Origin: Castanea sativa
Taxonomy: Eukaryota; Streptophyta; Magnoliopsida; Fagales; Fagaceae
Length of the DNA: 64,000 nucleotides
Assembly (NCBI RefSeq): GCF_040712315.1
Contig: NC_134022.1
Span: forward strand, 3,782,001 to 3,846,000
Direction: 5' to 3'
The notes under the pieces were generated by a model that was not told the origin of the DNA, ran no database searches, and saw nothing but the letters and a program-made list of their open reading frames with translations. The position numbers and the translations under genes were made by a program. How positions within the stretch are numbered: position 1 is the stretch's first letter; the number at the start of each line of letters is the position of its first letter. Below, in pieces: positions 1 to 13,105 of this stretch.

Positions 1-95
1 AATTTACATTATAATTGAATGCAAAAGGAAGAATTTGTAGCTTAATTTTCTAGTTACAATATAGGAAAATTACATAGATTTAATTTCCTAGTTAC

Positions 96-163
<68 letters not shown>
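96..163. repeat. Compound AAT/TGA trinucleotide microsatellite
   Basis: About twelve AAT units run directly into eleven TGA units. A change from one trinucleotide to another within an uninterrupted tract is typical of a compound simple repeat. It encodes nothing and is likely to vary in length between individuals. Confidence 0.95.
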
Positions 164-164
<1 letters not shown>

Positions 165-2321
165 TTTTTTTTACAAGATAAGACCTAGTCTAGAACCATT
201 AATCTAAGATTGGAAGCTAAGTTATAGAGATAAATAAGGAATTCATGTATAAAATGGAGATTTTGTATATATTATTTTGTTGATAAGAAAGAGTATATCT
301 TTGTTGGATTTCTTGCTTTATGGAATTGTACAAACACATTAAGCTTATAATATATGTGGTTAAAACTATTGTCTCTAGTAAGCGTTTTGACTGATGTCCT
401 CTTAGATCAAAAGTTTTACATGGAGTCCTCACTTATTTTATTGAATAAAAAAAAATTAACATTGAAAATGAAACAAAGTTCTTTTTTTACATTAAAAAAA
501 ATCATATTATTATTGAATGCAAAAGAAAAAAAAAATCATAGCTTCATTCTCTAGTTAAAATTTAAGAAAATTACAACACTTTGATATCTTGGTTACATTC
601 TTAAAATAACAAAATTTATTTGTTTAGGTACCCACAAATTTTGGTAGTTTATTTGCATAGTATTTAGTAAACGAAATCATTTTTGGTAACTTTTATATTG
701 AATGTGTAACAAAAAGCTAAAAACTAGCTTATTTACAAATAATATAACTTTTAGTTGTTTCACAAATAAGCAACAAGTTAGATTATTAGATTATTTGCAA
801 ATGAGTCAAAAAAATCTAAAAGCAAAATGATTTCTGACTTTTCCCAAACACTCTTTAGAACCAGGGATCTAAGATTAGGGACTAAGTTACAAAGATGGAT
901 AAGGAATTCATGTATATATTATAGTGTATGTGACTAGGCTATTGTATCCGGGAACACTCACTGTGAAACAATGCCTTTTTGTTTGAAAACTACTTATTTT
1001 CAATAACTTATTTGTATAATGTTTATCAACGGTTATAGTTTTTGGTAACTTTTATATTAAATGTATTACAAAAAAATTAAAATTTAATTTACTTAAAAAA
1101 ATAAAAATTGGATTATTTAAATAATAAAAAACAACTGAGACAAAAATAACAATAATAATAATAAAAAGCTAAACTTTTTCGAACAATTTCGAAAACACAC
1201 GACACCGATTGAAAAATATCTATGTATAATATTATTTTGCGGCATGAAACACCTTTAGCTAGCAGTGACTCAACCAAGTTATGTATATCCTCTCAAGCCT
1301 ACTATATATGATAGATTTATTTACCAATCATGCATGTGTGATTATTCATATAAATGTATTGAAATGAATAGTGAAAATCCATATTATTTATTGCAAGTTT
1401 ATTATTTTAATATGAATTATTGTATTAATTTTTTAAAAACAGAACCAACAATTTTTTTTTTTTTTTGGTTAAGAACCAACACATCTGGATTCTTATATCT
1501 TATAAGTTCCACTATCGATATATATCGATTTCTTATTGTACATCAACATTATAAGTAAGAAAGCTTTATTTTTTTTTTTTTATATATTTGTTTTTGATAG
1601 TGGGCAAAATCTACAGATAACAGGACAAAGACCTTCTAAGCAAGATTAATCGAATCTAATGCAACTATGTTCGCATTTTTTATGTTTATTTTTTCTTTTT
1701 GAGTTGAGTTTTTGAATAAATTTAAAATTATGTGATGGTTAATGGATTGTTAATGCTTGATAAGTGATATATAAATCTAGTGGCTATAGATTTTTTTTTT
1801 TAAACTCAAATCTTTCCTCACTAGCAGTAAAATTAAGTTATTAATTATTGGTTATAAATTAAGGTACATAGTACCAAAGCAAGAGGACCTCATATAATTT
1901 TTAAAGGGTTTAAATATAGAAAAAATTGGACAAAGTCTATAATGAATGATTTGAATTGGATTGTTTGTATCTTTCCCTTTTCAAAGAGTACTTGGTTACA
2001 GCTATCACTTGTCTTTAGAGAGTGAGAGAGACATGAAGAAAGGGATGGGAGGGATCTCCCACTTGTACCATGCAATGTGCCTTTATAAGTGGACATTCAC
2101 CTTGATGGTGTTAAAAATAACGAGGTGTTTGATTTTGCTCTGTAGGTTTTTCCAATTCATACTGATATTATAAAGTTTAAGATAATGATCATAAACAATA
2201 CATATATATTCTCTCATTACAATGACCTTGAATCCACCAAAGACAGAAAAAAGGTCCCATCCTTTTCAAAGGAAATTGACATTAGCTTGCCTTTTTTGTC
2301 TTACAAAATCAGTTGTCTGTG

Positions 2322-2348
2322 TTCCTATAGCAGCTGCTGCTATAGGAA
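2322..2348. repeat. Perfect 13-bp inverted repeat with 1-bp spacer
   Basis: The left arm TTCCTATAGCAGC is followed by a single T and then its exact reverse complement. The arms would form a tight hairpin or cruciform. No ORF, transposon end or terminator context is attached, so the role is unknown. Confidence 0.7.
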
Positions 2349-5300
2349 TGGTCATGTAAACCCCACAAACAAAGTCTATCAAATTGCACAACTTGTACAC
2401 TTACCAAACTAACAAAAAAACATAACAACAAAGACACTTGGGGGAAATCAGATCACAATCTTTAGCTTGAAAGATGGGCTAACATATCAATTCTATCATC
2501 GTGATGACCTATTTAACCAAGAAAGATCTGGTATCAATTCCACCACTTATCGATACAAATAATTTGTGTGTACATAGATTGACTAGATACAAAGCAAGGA
2601 CTCTTAAGGAGTCAAGTAGTTTGACTCTTATTTTAAAGCGCCACCGTTGTTTCAAAACGTGTTATTCTCTTGACTGGATGCTATTTTTGTAGCCGACAAT
2701 TCTTGAGTATATTTGACCTCGCTTTGTAGTAATTACTATAGTTAAGCATTTTTTTTTTAGCAATACTTTTTTTACCTTAAAAAGTAAAGTGAAAATATTA
2801 GGGTCGTTTGTTTCATTGTAAAATGTAGGAAAATATTGTTAACATTTTTCCGTGTTTGTTTCATTTTAAAATCTTGATCAACCTTAAACCATTTTTCGTT
2901 GTAAACTCTCAACCCTAATCTCATTTCCTACAAACTCTATCTTCATTTCTCATCGAGAACTGTTATCAAACACTTAACCTATTATAACGCTAAGCCCTAG
3001 CCAAACCTAGAAGTCCCTTAAATGCCTAACCAGGCAACCAAGCCCTCAAAAACTGAATTCACACCTCGAGGAACATTGCGTATTCCTTACACTAGCCACC
3101 ATCAAAGGATGGACCACATTGCTCCTAGCTTGTCAAAAGTTAGAATCTAGATAATAAGGCAAAATAAACGGTGTGCCGTAAAGAAAGCGTTAATTACATA
3201 TATGTTTATACTCTTATAAAGATTTGTTAAGTTACAATTGAAGTTCATTGTAATCGCTTATATATCTAAATTTCACTTAGTAAACACTTAATGTAAAACT
3301 CACCATGTGTTTGTACAATACGAACTCATACAATTCAATCAAATTGATACAACTTGGAGCATCACAAGACCAATCACAAAACGTCAACTCATCAACAGTA
3401 AGGAAATTTATTGGTACATTAGAATTTATTATTAGTATTGCCATGTAAGTACATGGCATTGCTAGCTCTACCTCCCAAAGACCATACTCCGAACATACCA
3501 AAAATTTGGAAAAAAAAAAAAAAAAATTTGTAGATACACGATGTTCATATTTTGTAAAATAATGTACTAGAGATATTAGAAGAATAAGAGACAATCATTG
3601 GCCTACTTTAAACGGCAAAGAATTGTATGCCACCGCTTACGTAGGGCCTAAACAAAACCAGGTTGAGTCCCAGTATGTGAAAAACCACTAAGAATAGAAA
3701 CCAGGGGTCAGTCCCAGTTTGCTGCATGCAACTTGTAAGAGTTTGTTGATATATATCAGATAAGTTTCAACTTTTTGACGCCCAAATAGGGGCATCCTTG
3801 CATGTGGGTCCATAATCCCCCTTACTCAAAACTGGTCTCTTTGCTAAATAATAATAATAATAATAATGCATACCAGATTTCAACAATTTATTAAGTTTTC
3901 AATCCTCTCTCTCTCTCTATAGGCTTCTTCTTGTTTATTATTATATTTTTTTGTTCTTGAATGAGACAATATGGGATGGGATTGGGATATGGAAACAAAA
4001 TACAAATCAACCTCTCCTACCCCACATGGATACTATTTCTTTGGTGTTTCTGCAACTTTCTGGGGTGGAAGCCACTCCTAATTTAATACCACCTTTTGAT
4101 GGTTTTCGTTTTCTCAAGCCCCAAAGTGCTCCCTAGCCTCCCTTGAAATGTTTTTATTATATATTTATTATATGGGCAGTGATAGTTACACACGGTACAT
4201 ACACAAAAAAAAAACAATTAAAATACACAATTTTGGTTAAAAACACGATTTTACCATTTTTTCAATCACAAATTTTTATTTTGTTTTCACACGATTAGCT
4301 AAATGTGTCCAACAATAAGTAAAGTTATTATCATACGTATATAATCACTTTCTGCACAAGTCATTCTCTGACTTTACAGATAAGGCGTGGCTGTTCTTCT
4401 CACAGTGTTCATGGCACACCTAATTAACTATTATTTTAAGAAGACAAGTAGGTCACTGACATAATAATGCATATACATGCACTCATCTGTCATAATCTTA
4501 ACAATTTATAAACATCCTTTGACCTATTAAATAATGAGTGGTGTGCTAATTCATGCAACTGTAGACACGTGCTTCCATTTGATTTGAAGTACACATGCAC
4601 GTACGTACCAATATGTACATATGTAGAATAATTTTTTTAAAGGTCATTGTATAAATTTTTAACGAGAAATAATGAACAATGGATCATACTTTACGAGTGG
4701 CATTCAATGAAGCATCCATGCTCTAGGGCACATACTACAGAGATAATGAATTCTATACATATATGAGTCCAAAACCAGACAAAGCCAGTTGTGTTTAGTG
4801 CTTCGACAGACCCTACTAATAAGAAATAATTTCTTAATTGATCATGATGCTTTGCCAAAAACAATACTAATAATAAATATATTAGATATTTTAGACCAAT
4901 AATGTGTTTTCAAAAAATAATTAATTAGGTGTATTAGATATATTACTATTTTCAAAACAATAGTTAACTAAGGAATGAACGATTTGATTGGGAGCCGTGG
5001 TTGACTTTTAAACAAAGTCCACCAGTGGCTAGATTTAAGTAGAGTACTAGACCCTAGAATTTAATCTAAACACTAAAATAAAAATAAAGACAAACAAAAC
5101 CTCTATTTATCTTGATGAAATAAGTTTATTAATGAAAAATATTTTCAAGACAATGGACTATTTTTCGTGTTTTGTTGCATTCTTGAAAATACTTCAAAAA
5201 AATTCAATTGGTTTCTACAAAAATCACAAAAAATCTTACATCTATATATATAAAAAAAAAATTCTTTCTTAATTTTTTTTTTATCATTTAAACTATCCCA

Positions 5301-5708
5301 TTTTTCTTACCAAAGGAAGTCTAATTGAATTTTTTTTTCTTTCGTAGAATAGCACTCAATGACTTTGGAGAGAGAGAGAGTGATACTAAAGTAGTCGGTG
5401 AATTAATTTTTAAAGAATAGAGGGAAAATAAAAAAGATACAAACAGGACATATCTAGACAGAAAATTTTTCTCCGATGACTAGGGCATGTCTTAAAGAGT
5501 CTCACATCGGTCAAAATTGAGGAACAAGTTTTGTTATAGAGTGGGTGGTTATAGGATGAGTGTGCATCCAGTGGATTGGGGGCAGTTGGGTCGTAAAGGG
5601 AGCAGTTGTGGGGAAGTTTGTCTATGGTGGTTGAGGAAACCTCAGTGGAAGGTCATTAGTTAAAAATGTTTTAGTAGACCATTACAGGGTGAGTATGTGC
5701 TGAAATTG

Positions 5709-6002
5709 TTTTAGGTCTGTTATGAATTACATCAACCTGTTTTAAGTTTTTTTTTTTTTTTTTTTTTCCTCAAATCAATTGAAACATTTTTAATTTGGCC
5801 AAAATATTTAAGTGTCTCAAATCTCACCTTGTATAATATATAAAAGCGGAAGCTAAGAGAAATGTTTTAGGACCTTTATAAATTACATCAACCGTTTTTT
5901 AATTTTCTTTAATATTTGTCCAATTGAAACCATTTTCAATTTGACCAAAATCTTCAAGTGTTTCAAATCTTATTTTATATATAATATATAAAAGCAAGAG
6001 AT
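5709..6002. repeat. Two-copy tandem repeat, period about 155 bp
   Basis: The first unit begins TTTTAGGTCTGTTATGAATT at 5709 and the second begins TTTTAGGACCTTTATAAATT at 5865. Both continue with ATTACATCAACC, a T-rich run, CAATTGAAAC and AATATATAAAAGC in the same order. The first unit is longer because of a poly-T expansion. The repeat ends just before the left edge of duplicated arm A and is not repeated next to arm B. Confidence 0.8.
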
Positions 6003-6158
6003 AAGATTAAGCTCAATCACGAATCCAAATTAGATTTTAATTATACTCCAAGTCTATGCCAAGTGTCATTCTAATTGTCTTATTATTTGATGTCTAGTAC
6101 TAGTGCCTCTATATTTTAAATAGGTTCCAATTTCACAGTCAAGTGTCATTCCAATGAT

Positions 6159-7725
6159 ACTGTAATTATATATCAATCATGTTTACATGCAAATTCAAGT
6201 ATCTAAACTTGGAAAATATAAAATGACTCATTTCAAATTTATTATCCTTCTATGAGTTCTATCTAATATTATAAATATGTACAATATGTTTTTTTGACGA
6301 ATATGTACGACATGTTATTTGTATGTATTACACTCCTACATATAGAGGGTTTATAAGCTAGTAACCAAAATGGGGAAAACATTTTTTTGAAAACTTTATT
6401 TATGCCGCTAAGCATTCTCTATATTATAACTTATCTTCTTCTTCTTCCTCTTATTATTTATTTATTTTTTTGAAACCTATATTCTAACTTATCAATTACT
6501 CATTCTTGTATTTTTGCTTATGAATTACATCTATGCTATCCAATCCACGCGGCAGGGTCCAGGAAAGAACATCGGGTATTTATATATGAACATATAGTAT
6601 TAGAAATTTAGGACTGAACCTAGGATCAAGTGCGATGGTATTGGATCCCAGTAAGCTAATTTGACCTTTCTACATATAATAATGTACATACCAATTAATT
6701 TTGTGAATTCGATGTCTAATTAATAAGAATGATGAAAGGGTCTACTTGTGCAGTACATGTTTAAGCAATTAATTAAGAATAATTTCTATTGTCTGTCACA
6801 GACTCTAACCTACTGATCTTCAAAACAACAGACTCTGACCTACTTGCTATAACCCTATATTTAAGTTAATTTAATGAAAATTTATGATCCAAATTTTCTG
6901 AATTCCCTATAGTAAAAATTTGCAAAACGTGACTACAACCTTCTAATGTGGGTGGAGAACAAGTAACCATGATCCAAAAAAAAAGAATCCAACAAACTGA
7001 AATTGATGGAAATTATAAATTCTGTTTAATTTTCTAATAATAATAATGAGGAGCTACGCGGTTTTGCCACAGGAATCATTAATTGTTAGTTCCCTATGTG
7101 AGAACCAAAAACAAGTGGCGATCGAAGAATTGAATTTTCCACTCATGCCAATTCCTTTGACAAAGTGATGAAAATAACAGGAGCTCAAACAAGAATAGAC
7201 TTTGGACTTGTATTGCATGTGGGATAGTTGATTGTCAGAAATTCCACACGGAAAGGGACTCTAAAAGATGATGGATATAACTGTCCTTTATAGTAGACCC
7301 AGTCCATACTCACCGGCAAATTGGATTCTAACTAGCTAGTTTATCATCTAAAACATGTGATGATGTAAAGCTACAATTTCTGAATTTTATAAATTAAGAA
7401 AGAAAATGGAAAATGGTCAATTAATTAGTAAAAAAAATATTTTACCATGAGTTCAGAGAATCAATCTAATATTAGATTTACAAATAATACATTATTAGCA
7501 AGTATTAACAAGAACAAAACATACTTACAATTTCTTAAGTGTTGTACCTTAGTTTGTCCAATTTAATTCAATTGTACGGTTGCGTATTTTTCTTGAAAAA
7601 AAATAACACATTTTGTGTTATATTAATCAATACTTCGATGTAACCATATGGTTGAATTTGATTGAAAATTTTAAGGTATAACATTTAAGGAATTGTACCT
7701 ATGTTTCGCTGCATTCCATACAATT
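6159..7725. other. Duplicated non-coding DNA downstream of kinase A
   Basis: This stretch lies 3' of the minus-strand kinase copy A and aligns with 45188-46694. Small indels separate the arms, and the short frames around 7050-7270 are broken differently in the two arms, which argues against a conserved protein. I see no RNA gene or domain in it. Confidence 0.6.
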
Positions 7726-9281
7726 TCATACCAGCAGCTCTAACTGGAGTTGGGGTTCTATAGAACTCAAAATCACATCCACAATTTGGCTCATATTAGG
7801 TCTCCCTTCTAAATTCTCAAGTAATGCCAAGTTGGCTACACTAATCAAAGATAGTAGTTGCTTTAAATTTGCATCACCATTTAGTTTTGGATCTAACATT
7901 CTAGCCAAGGCTTCAATATCATTGCTCTTCCGGCACTCCTTGGTCCATTCCACAAGTGTCAGTGAGCCTTGTGTGGATTTCAGGCCCGTTATTAACTCAA
8001 GCAGTAAGACCCCAAAACTATAAACATCACTCTTAGGCGAGACTAGGCCTATATTGAGATAAATAGTGTCAATGTAACCAAATGAACCTTTTACACTAGT
8101 TGGAGTTTGTGAGCCATGTTCTGTGCCATAGCCCAACTTGCAAAGGCCAAAGTCAGGAAGCTTGGCATGGTTATTGTCAACTAAGAGAATGTTAGAGGAC
8201 TTGACATCTCTGTGAATGATGGGTGGGTTGGCTTGTGAGTGAAGGTACTCAAGGGCTCGAGCAATGTCTAGAGCAATGTTCAACTAGTTAGACCATGTCA
8301 ATATCCCTGAAAATTGGCCATGGTATGTGTGCATTTTATCAAAAAGGCTCTTATTTGGGATGTACTCCAGTAGTAGAAGTTGTTCACCTGCTTAATTACA
8401 ACTTACAATTAGTTGCATAAAGGGTTTGTCATTGCAACCAGATTACCATTTGGCAACAAATGTGTGAGCATATCCTAGAAGGTGAAGAGCTTTTGCATTG
8501 GCCCTTTAAATTGTGAACAGACAAGGCCCAATTTACTCTTATTTGAGTTAAAATTTGATCATAAAAAAAATGATGATTTTGAAATAAGCAGCAAGAAGCA
8601 TATGTCACTAACTATTGAAGATAGATCCATTTTATGCAAAGAACATAGGTCATAATGAAAAACCATTTGAAAGGCCCAATTAGGACTTTAAGCCCAATAT
8701 ACTTGGGCTTAATATAGATGAAGCATGTAGCTAGGCCTGTTAGGCTTAGCTGTTAGGTGACTTTCCTGGGCTGGGCCCTGAAATTAAAAATAAAAATAGG
8801 CTGAGCAAGATGTGATTCTTTATTTGGGCTTACCTTTGTCCAAGCAAAAGCCCAATAAGCCCACCAAATTTGGATGAGAAATTCTTAGCAAGACTGAAAC
8901 TTCATCCAAGAACACCTTCCTGCTGCCCCCTCTCGCCTCCATCACCCGCTTCACTACACCAAATCTTCCATCTCCAAGCTTTGCAAGGTACACGAAAGAA
9001 GCGGCTCTGACCCCGACATGAAACTTGAAATCCGCGGTTGCCGTTATCAACTCTTGGAGCACATATGTCCATATAACACCTGGGCAACACAAACTACATG
9101 CAGTCCTTGAAGTGCCATGGTGTTGTTTTTGATCACCTTCTCTTTCTGACCATTTTTTTTCTTGGTCTTTTACGTAGACTGCCCACTTCTTTATGACCAT
9201 GTTTAGAAAAACCACCAGCAGAATAGCACCAATTATCCATAGCTTTCTTGGATGGCTGGTGGAGAAACCAAAGAGCCACAT
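7726..9281 (-). pseudogene. Receptor-like protein kinase, copy A (disabled)
   Basis: This is a two-exon membrane-anchored receptor-like kinase of the plant RLK/Pelle type, with exons at 9281-8834 and 8387-7726 and a 446-bp GT/AG intron. It keeps an N-terminal membrane segment, the VK of the ATP-binding lysine, HRDVKSSN and the C-lobe, with the same exon lengths as copy B apart from the extreme N terminus. It is disabled in several ways. An in-frame TAG at 8284-8286 replaces an Arg codon present in copy B. The glycine loop reads GVRAASF instead of GVGATSF. The residue before DFG is Pro. The upstream ATG used by copy B is lost. A protein made from it would end before the catalytic loop. There is no evidence for the ligand; the predicted ectodomain is almost absent. 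Confidence 0.88.
8388..8833 (-). other. Intron of kinase copy A
   Basis: The donor reads AAAG|GTAAGCC and the acceptor AAGCAG|GTGAAC on the minus strand. The intron splits a glycine codon after the first base. It matches the intron of copy B at 47357-47825, which is longer because of small indels including an insertion near 47707-47735. It holds no other feature. Confidence 0.85.
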
Positions 9282-9638
9282 GATGCTATTATTAATTTGC
9301 CTTTACTTGTGCTCTTGAAGCCTTTCTTTTCTTTATATCAACTTACGCCCTATGCCATCCTCCCTTTTGTGAGGGGAGAAAGAGAGAGCTAGAAATGGAA
9401 GTGCTAAGAAGAATCAAGGAAGGAAATTATGCTGGTGTATAGAAATGCTTTGAAGATTCATTGATTTGGAGCATAGCATGACTAATCTTGAAATTACCAA
9501 AAACTTTCTTATGCATGGGAGTAATCTAAGGGTCTTAACTCTGACGTTTTCGTTTGTCAATTTCTTGTCAAATACAGAGTAGAACACAAGGTCATAGGAT
9601 TATTACCCAAACAAGATTTCTTAAATAATAAAATATTA
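9282..9638. other. 5' flank of kinase copy A
   Basis: This is the upstream region of the minus-strand kinase, conserved with 48289-48617 of arm B. It has an A/G-rich tract around 9377-9391 and no clear TATA box that I would defend. It ends at the MULE-like element starting at 9639, so any proximal promoter is under 400 bp before transposon DNA. Confidence 0.5.
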
Positions 9639-10074
9639 GGCCAAAATGCAATTTATAATTCCAACTAATTTTGCTCAAAAATCGTTTTAATCCTTCAAAT
9701 TTGAAATGGGTCATTTTTAGTTTGATAAATTTGTCCAAAAATTATTTTAATCCTCTAAGTTTGAAGTTGGTCATTTTTAGCCCGATAAATTTGCGCAAAA
9801 ATTATTTTAGTCATTTAAGTTCAAAGTTGGTTATTTTTAGTCCGATAAATTTACTCATAAATCATTTTAGTTATTTAAGTTTAAAGTTGTACATATTAGT
9901 CCTTTAGTACTTAAATGACTAATATGATTTTTAAGTAAAGTTACCGAACTAAAATGAACAACTTCAAACTTTAATGACTAAAATGATTTTGGGTAAAGAT
10001 ATTGGACTAAAATGTCAAACTTTAAGTAAAAGACTAAAATGAATCAACCGATGTAAATTGCATTTTTTTTTTCC
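9639..10074. mobile_element. MULE-like non-autonomous element (arm A copy)
   Basis: The termini are inverted: the left begins GGCCAAAATGCAATTTA and the right, read in reverse complement, begins GGAAAAAAAAAATGCAATTTA. The flanks AAAATATTA (9630-9638) and TAAATATTA (10075-10083) match at 8 of 9 positions, as expected for a Mutator-type 9-bp target duplication. The left half holds four diverged ~60-bp direct repeats (GTTGGTCATTTTTAG-type). The right half runs as partly complementary sequence, so the transcript could fold. There is no transposase. The element is shared with arm B (49752-50169), so it predates the duplication. Confidence 0.7.
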
Positions 10075-10534
10075 TAAATATTACTCTTGTGTAGTGCTAA
10101 AATGTTTTCCTAGGATGCAATAGATCTTTTAGAAAGAAATAGATTTAATTTGAAAATGCAACAAAAATAATAAAAACTCAAAATGAAGTTTTGTAACAAT
10201 CTCACTAGACTATAAATTCACATAAATGAATTCTTTAAAGGCTAATTGTGTTGCTTGGGTAAAACTTGGTGTGAAATGATTCTTTGACCAAACAACACTC
10301 ATGACTAGACTATAGTGTTGACTTTCATATTGGATGCACTTCTACTTACAAGGTTAGAAAACAACAATTTATAAAAATGAGCTTTTCAATGCCTTGCTGC
10401 CCAAGCTATTTTATCTATCCCCATCCCTATCTCACCTAAAGCTGACAAGCTATGCTAGGTACTAGAATCCAAGGGTGAGTTCTCCATTAAGTCAGCATAT
10501 CATGCTCTGCTCCCCCTGCAACTCACTCTACATC
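10075..10534. other. Duplicated DNA between MULE-like element and LINE remnant
   Basis: There is no gene here. The stretch aligns with 50170-51548 of arm B once the 907-bp hAT-like insertion in arm B is removed. The single sequence CTTTAAAG at 10233-10240 is the empty target site of that insertion. LINE-derived sequence probably begins near 10381, where the frames are already broken. Confidence 0.6.
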
Positions 10535-12130
10535 TCTGAATGTCAACTAGAAAAGGTTATGAAAGCTCAAAGCTCCTCAAAGAACAAAAATGTTCATGTG
10601 GCATCTCAGATGCAACATCCTCCCTACTAGAGATAATCTCTCATGTCAGCTAAGGTACATCGAAAACCTATTGTGCGCTCTGTAACAATGAGTTGGAATC
10701 CCTTCCCTACCTTTTCTTCAACTGTCATCACACAAAGGCTCTTTGGTTTGCAGCTTGCCAAGGTTTCAAAGTGGACTCCAATTGTCCTTCCTCTTCAAAA
10801 GCCATTGTCAACCTGATCCTCAACCTTAGGGGTGGCAAAATTGGACACGACCCGCGAACCCGACACGACACGACACGAAATTAGTAGGTTATGGGTTGAG
10901 ACTTAATGGGTTTGTGTCATATTCGGGTTGACACGATGAATGTGTTTGATAAACGGGTTGGGTTAGGGTTCAACCTATGAAACCCGTTTGACCCGTCTAA
11001 CCTGTTTAATTAAATGAAATTTTACTAATATACCATTCAAACTATAAGTATATAAACTTATTAGTTGTTGTAGTTTATTTTCTTTGATGTATTATGATTG
11101 ATTATTTATGATATTGAGATATGATTTAGTTTTGAATGATTATTTGTAATATAATTACTCATTAGTTCTGAATTTTATATTTAAAATATTTATTTGCTTG
11201 TTTTTCCATAAATGTTTTTCTTCATTTTGATAAAATTAGATAAAAAGGTCAACACGACTGACCCGTTTAATAAATGGGTCGTGTTAGGGTTGAGGAATCT
11301 TGACCCGTTTAATAAACATGTTGGGTTAGTGTTGACCCATATAGTCGGATACGTATGAGTTGACACGACACGAACCCGACACGCGAACACGAATTGCCAC
11401 CCCTACTCAACCCCCATGAAGCCAATGCTTCTCTGAAGATCTCTGGTTTATATCTATCAACATGGCATTCAACTTAAAGGAGATTTGGGCCACTAGAAAC
11501 AATGTCATCTTCAGCAATATTTCTGTTGACATGCATTGCTCGGTGTCCAATATCTGCTTCAAACTTAGGGAAGCTTTGCTCGCTCTTAGTGGACCTTCTT
11601 CTCCTACTTTTTCTCCACCTTTGCTAGTTTAGATCCCCCCCCCCCCCCTTAGTTGGATCAAGATCAATGTTGAGGCTGCCTTTCCACCTCCAGAACCTGC
11701 CTTGCTGTTTTCGCTAGGGAACATCTCGAAAAGCTTGTCAAAGCTTGGGTCATAATCACAAAAGCTCAATCCCCTCTCTAGGCCGAAGCTAAAGCACTCC
11801 TTTGGCCATAAAGTTAGCAAGAATGGAAGCCTGGTCCAAGGTTATCTTTGAAGGTGACGCTAAATGTGTGTTCGATCCTATCCTTGAAGGTAAGCCTCCC
11901 CTTAACTGGTCTATGAATGCTGCTATCTCAGACATCTGGGCTCTATCCACGTTCTTCATCTCCTCTTCCTTTGTTTGGATTCATAGGTCTTGTAATGCAG
12001 TAGCTCACGCTACAACAAATTTTGCTTTAATGTCTTTATATTCATACTTTTTACATAAAGACAATCTTCCCCTGGCATTAACTGCCATTTATAAGGAAGA
12101 TTTTCCCTCTATTTCTGTTTCCTAGTTTAA
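10535..12130 (+). pseudogene. L1-type LINE 3' remnant: zf-RVT and RNase H (arm A)
   Basis: This is the 3' end of a non-LTR retrotransposon. The first part encodes a reverse-transcriptase-associated zinc-binding region of the plant L1 type, with the pattern F-x-W-x(5)-N-I-L-P-T-R followed by C and H residues and the ending HTKALWFAA. The second part (11802-12125) encodes an RNase H-like region containing VIFEGDAKCVFDPI and CNAVAHATTNFAL, typical of the host-acquired RNase H of plant LINEs. In-frame stops (for example TAG and TGA around 10549-10566), frameshifts and the 579-bp insertion at 10827-11405 make it non-functional. The arm B copy is at 51549-52532. Confidence 0.8.
10827..11405. mobile_element. 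hAT-like MITE inserted in LINE remnant, arm A only
   Basis: The 579-bp insert begins TAGGGGTGGCAA and ends TTGCCACCCCTA, a perfect 12-bp terminal inverted repeat of the form often seen in plant hAT elements. The flanks CTCAACCT (10819-10826) and CTCAACCC (11406-11413) are an 8-bp duplication with one mismatch. Arm B has a single uninterrupted copy of this site near 51830. The interior has many ACACGAC and CCCGTTT repeats near both ends and an AT-rich centre. No transposase is present. Confidence 0.85.
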
Positions 12131-12622
12131 TGCATTACAGATTATCAAAAATAAAAGTCTTTCCTTCGAAGATGGAGAATGAACAAAATGATCTTTTCTT
12201 ACTCGAGCAAGATGAGCAATCTATGTGAGATAATAACTAAGGTCTAATGGGACTGTTTGAGTAAAGAATAAGCTAAAGAGTTAGAGCACTAGCATCAAGT
12301 GTGCTAAATGCTAAATTTTTAGCTTTTAGCACACTAAACACCAAAAAACATGCTCCATCAAGTGTGCCAAATGCCTAAAAAAAAATTGGTGTGAGCTACA
12401 ATACCATTCTATCAATAGAAAGATACAATAGAAAATGCTAAAATTTTGATTTTTTTTATTCAACTTTCCCTCTCTCCTAATAATAAAGTATTAATTCTCT
12501 TCTCCCTCACCCATTCAGTCTCGCTCCTCTTTTATCTCTTCTCTCATCCATCACTCTTTGATCTCTTGGTCTTTCTCCTCTTCTTCTCTTCTCTACCTCT
12601 CTTATTTGAAAGTTTCGATATT

Positions 12623-12623
<1 letters not shown>

Positions 12624-12662
<39 letters not shown>
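12624..12662. repeat. CT dinucleotide microsatellite (arm A)
   Basis: An uninterrupted CT tract of 39 bp lies inside the Harbinger-like element. The matching tract in arm B, 53053-53091, is also 39 bp although the flanks have diverged. Confidence 0.95.
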
Positions 12663-12668
<6 letters not shown>

Positions 12669-13004
12669 ATCTGCTCACTCTCTCTCCTCTATGTTCCCCT
12701 TCTTCTCCCTTATGATCTCTCGGTATCTCTAGCGGTTGTTTTTTTGTTTCTCATCTCAGAAACAAAGCTTTACTTTGGGTTGATTGACGTCGATGACTCT
12801 CTCTCTCTCTCTTGCAATTGGGTTGTAGTCATTGTGAACATGAAGCTTGGGTTGATTTTGGGTTTCGCTTGATTTGGTGTTGATCATGGTGGTTCAGTTT
12901 AGTGGTTATTGGTTGAGTTTGGCCTAGGTTGAGAAAGAACAAGTATGATTTTTTTTTTTTCATTCTCGCAATGGTGGTGGTGTTTTTTTCCTTGGGATTG
13001 AAGT

Positions 13005-13036
<32 letters not shown>

Positions 13037-13105
13037 AGGCTTTAAAGTTCAGACGTAAAAAGACAAGGCTTTAAATGAATGAATATTTTTATTGGGTTAT
13101 TTATC

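Larger units (their letters stand above)
1..5708. other. AT-rich intergenic region, no supported gene
   Basis: I see no coding region I can support here. The open frames are short, lie in low-complexity AT-rich sequence and carry no recognisable domain. The visible items are a trinucleotide microsatellite near the left end, a short perfect palindrome at 2322-2348, a TAA run near 3848-3868, and a motif near 5499-5510 (CTCACATCGG) of a type often seen in plant LTR or MITE sequence. Decayed transposon DNA is the likely content, but no element boundary could be fixed. Confidence 0.6.

Noticed and set aside
1890..2173. Overlapping short ORFs on both strands near 2 kb
   Set aside because: They are under 75 codons with no motif, and nothing nearby suggests a promoter or splice structure.
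12446..12872. Leu/Ser-repeat ORFs across the CT tract, with a counterpart at 52874-53308
   Set aside because: They are translations of a CT microsatellite and flanking pyrimidine-rich DNA inside a transposon. The frames are not conserved between the arms.
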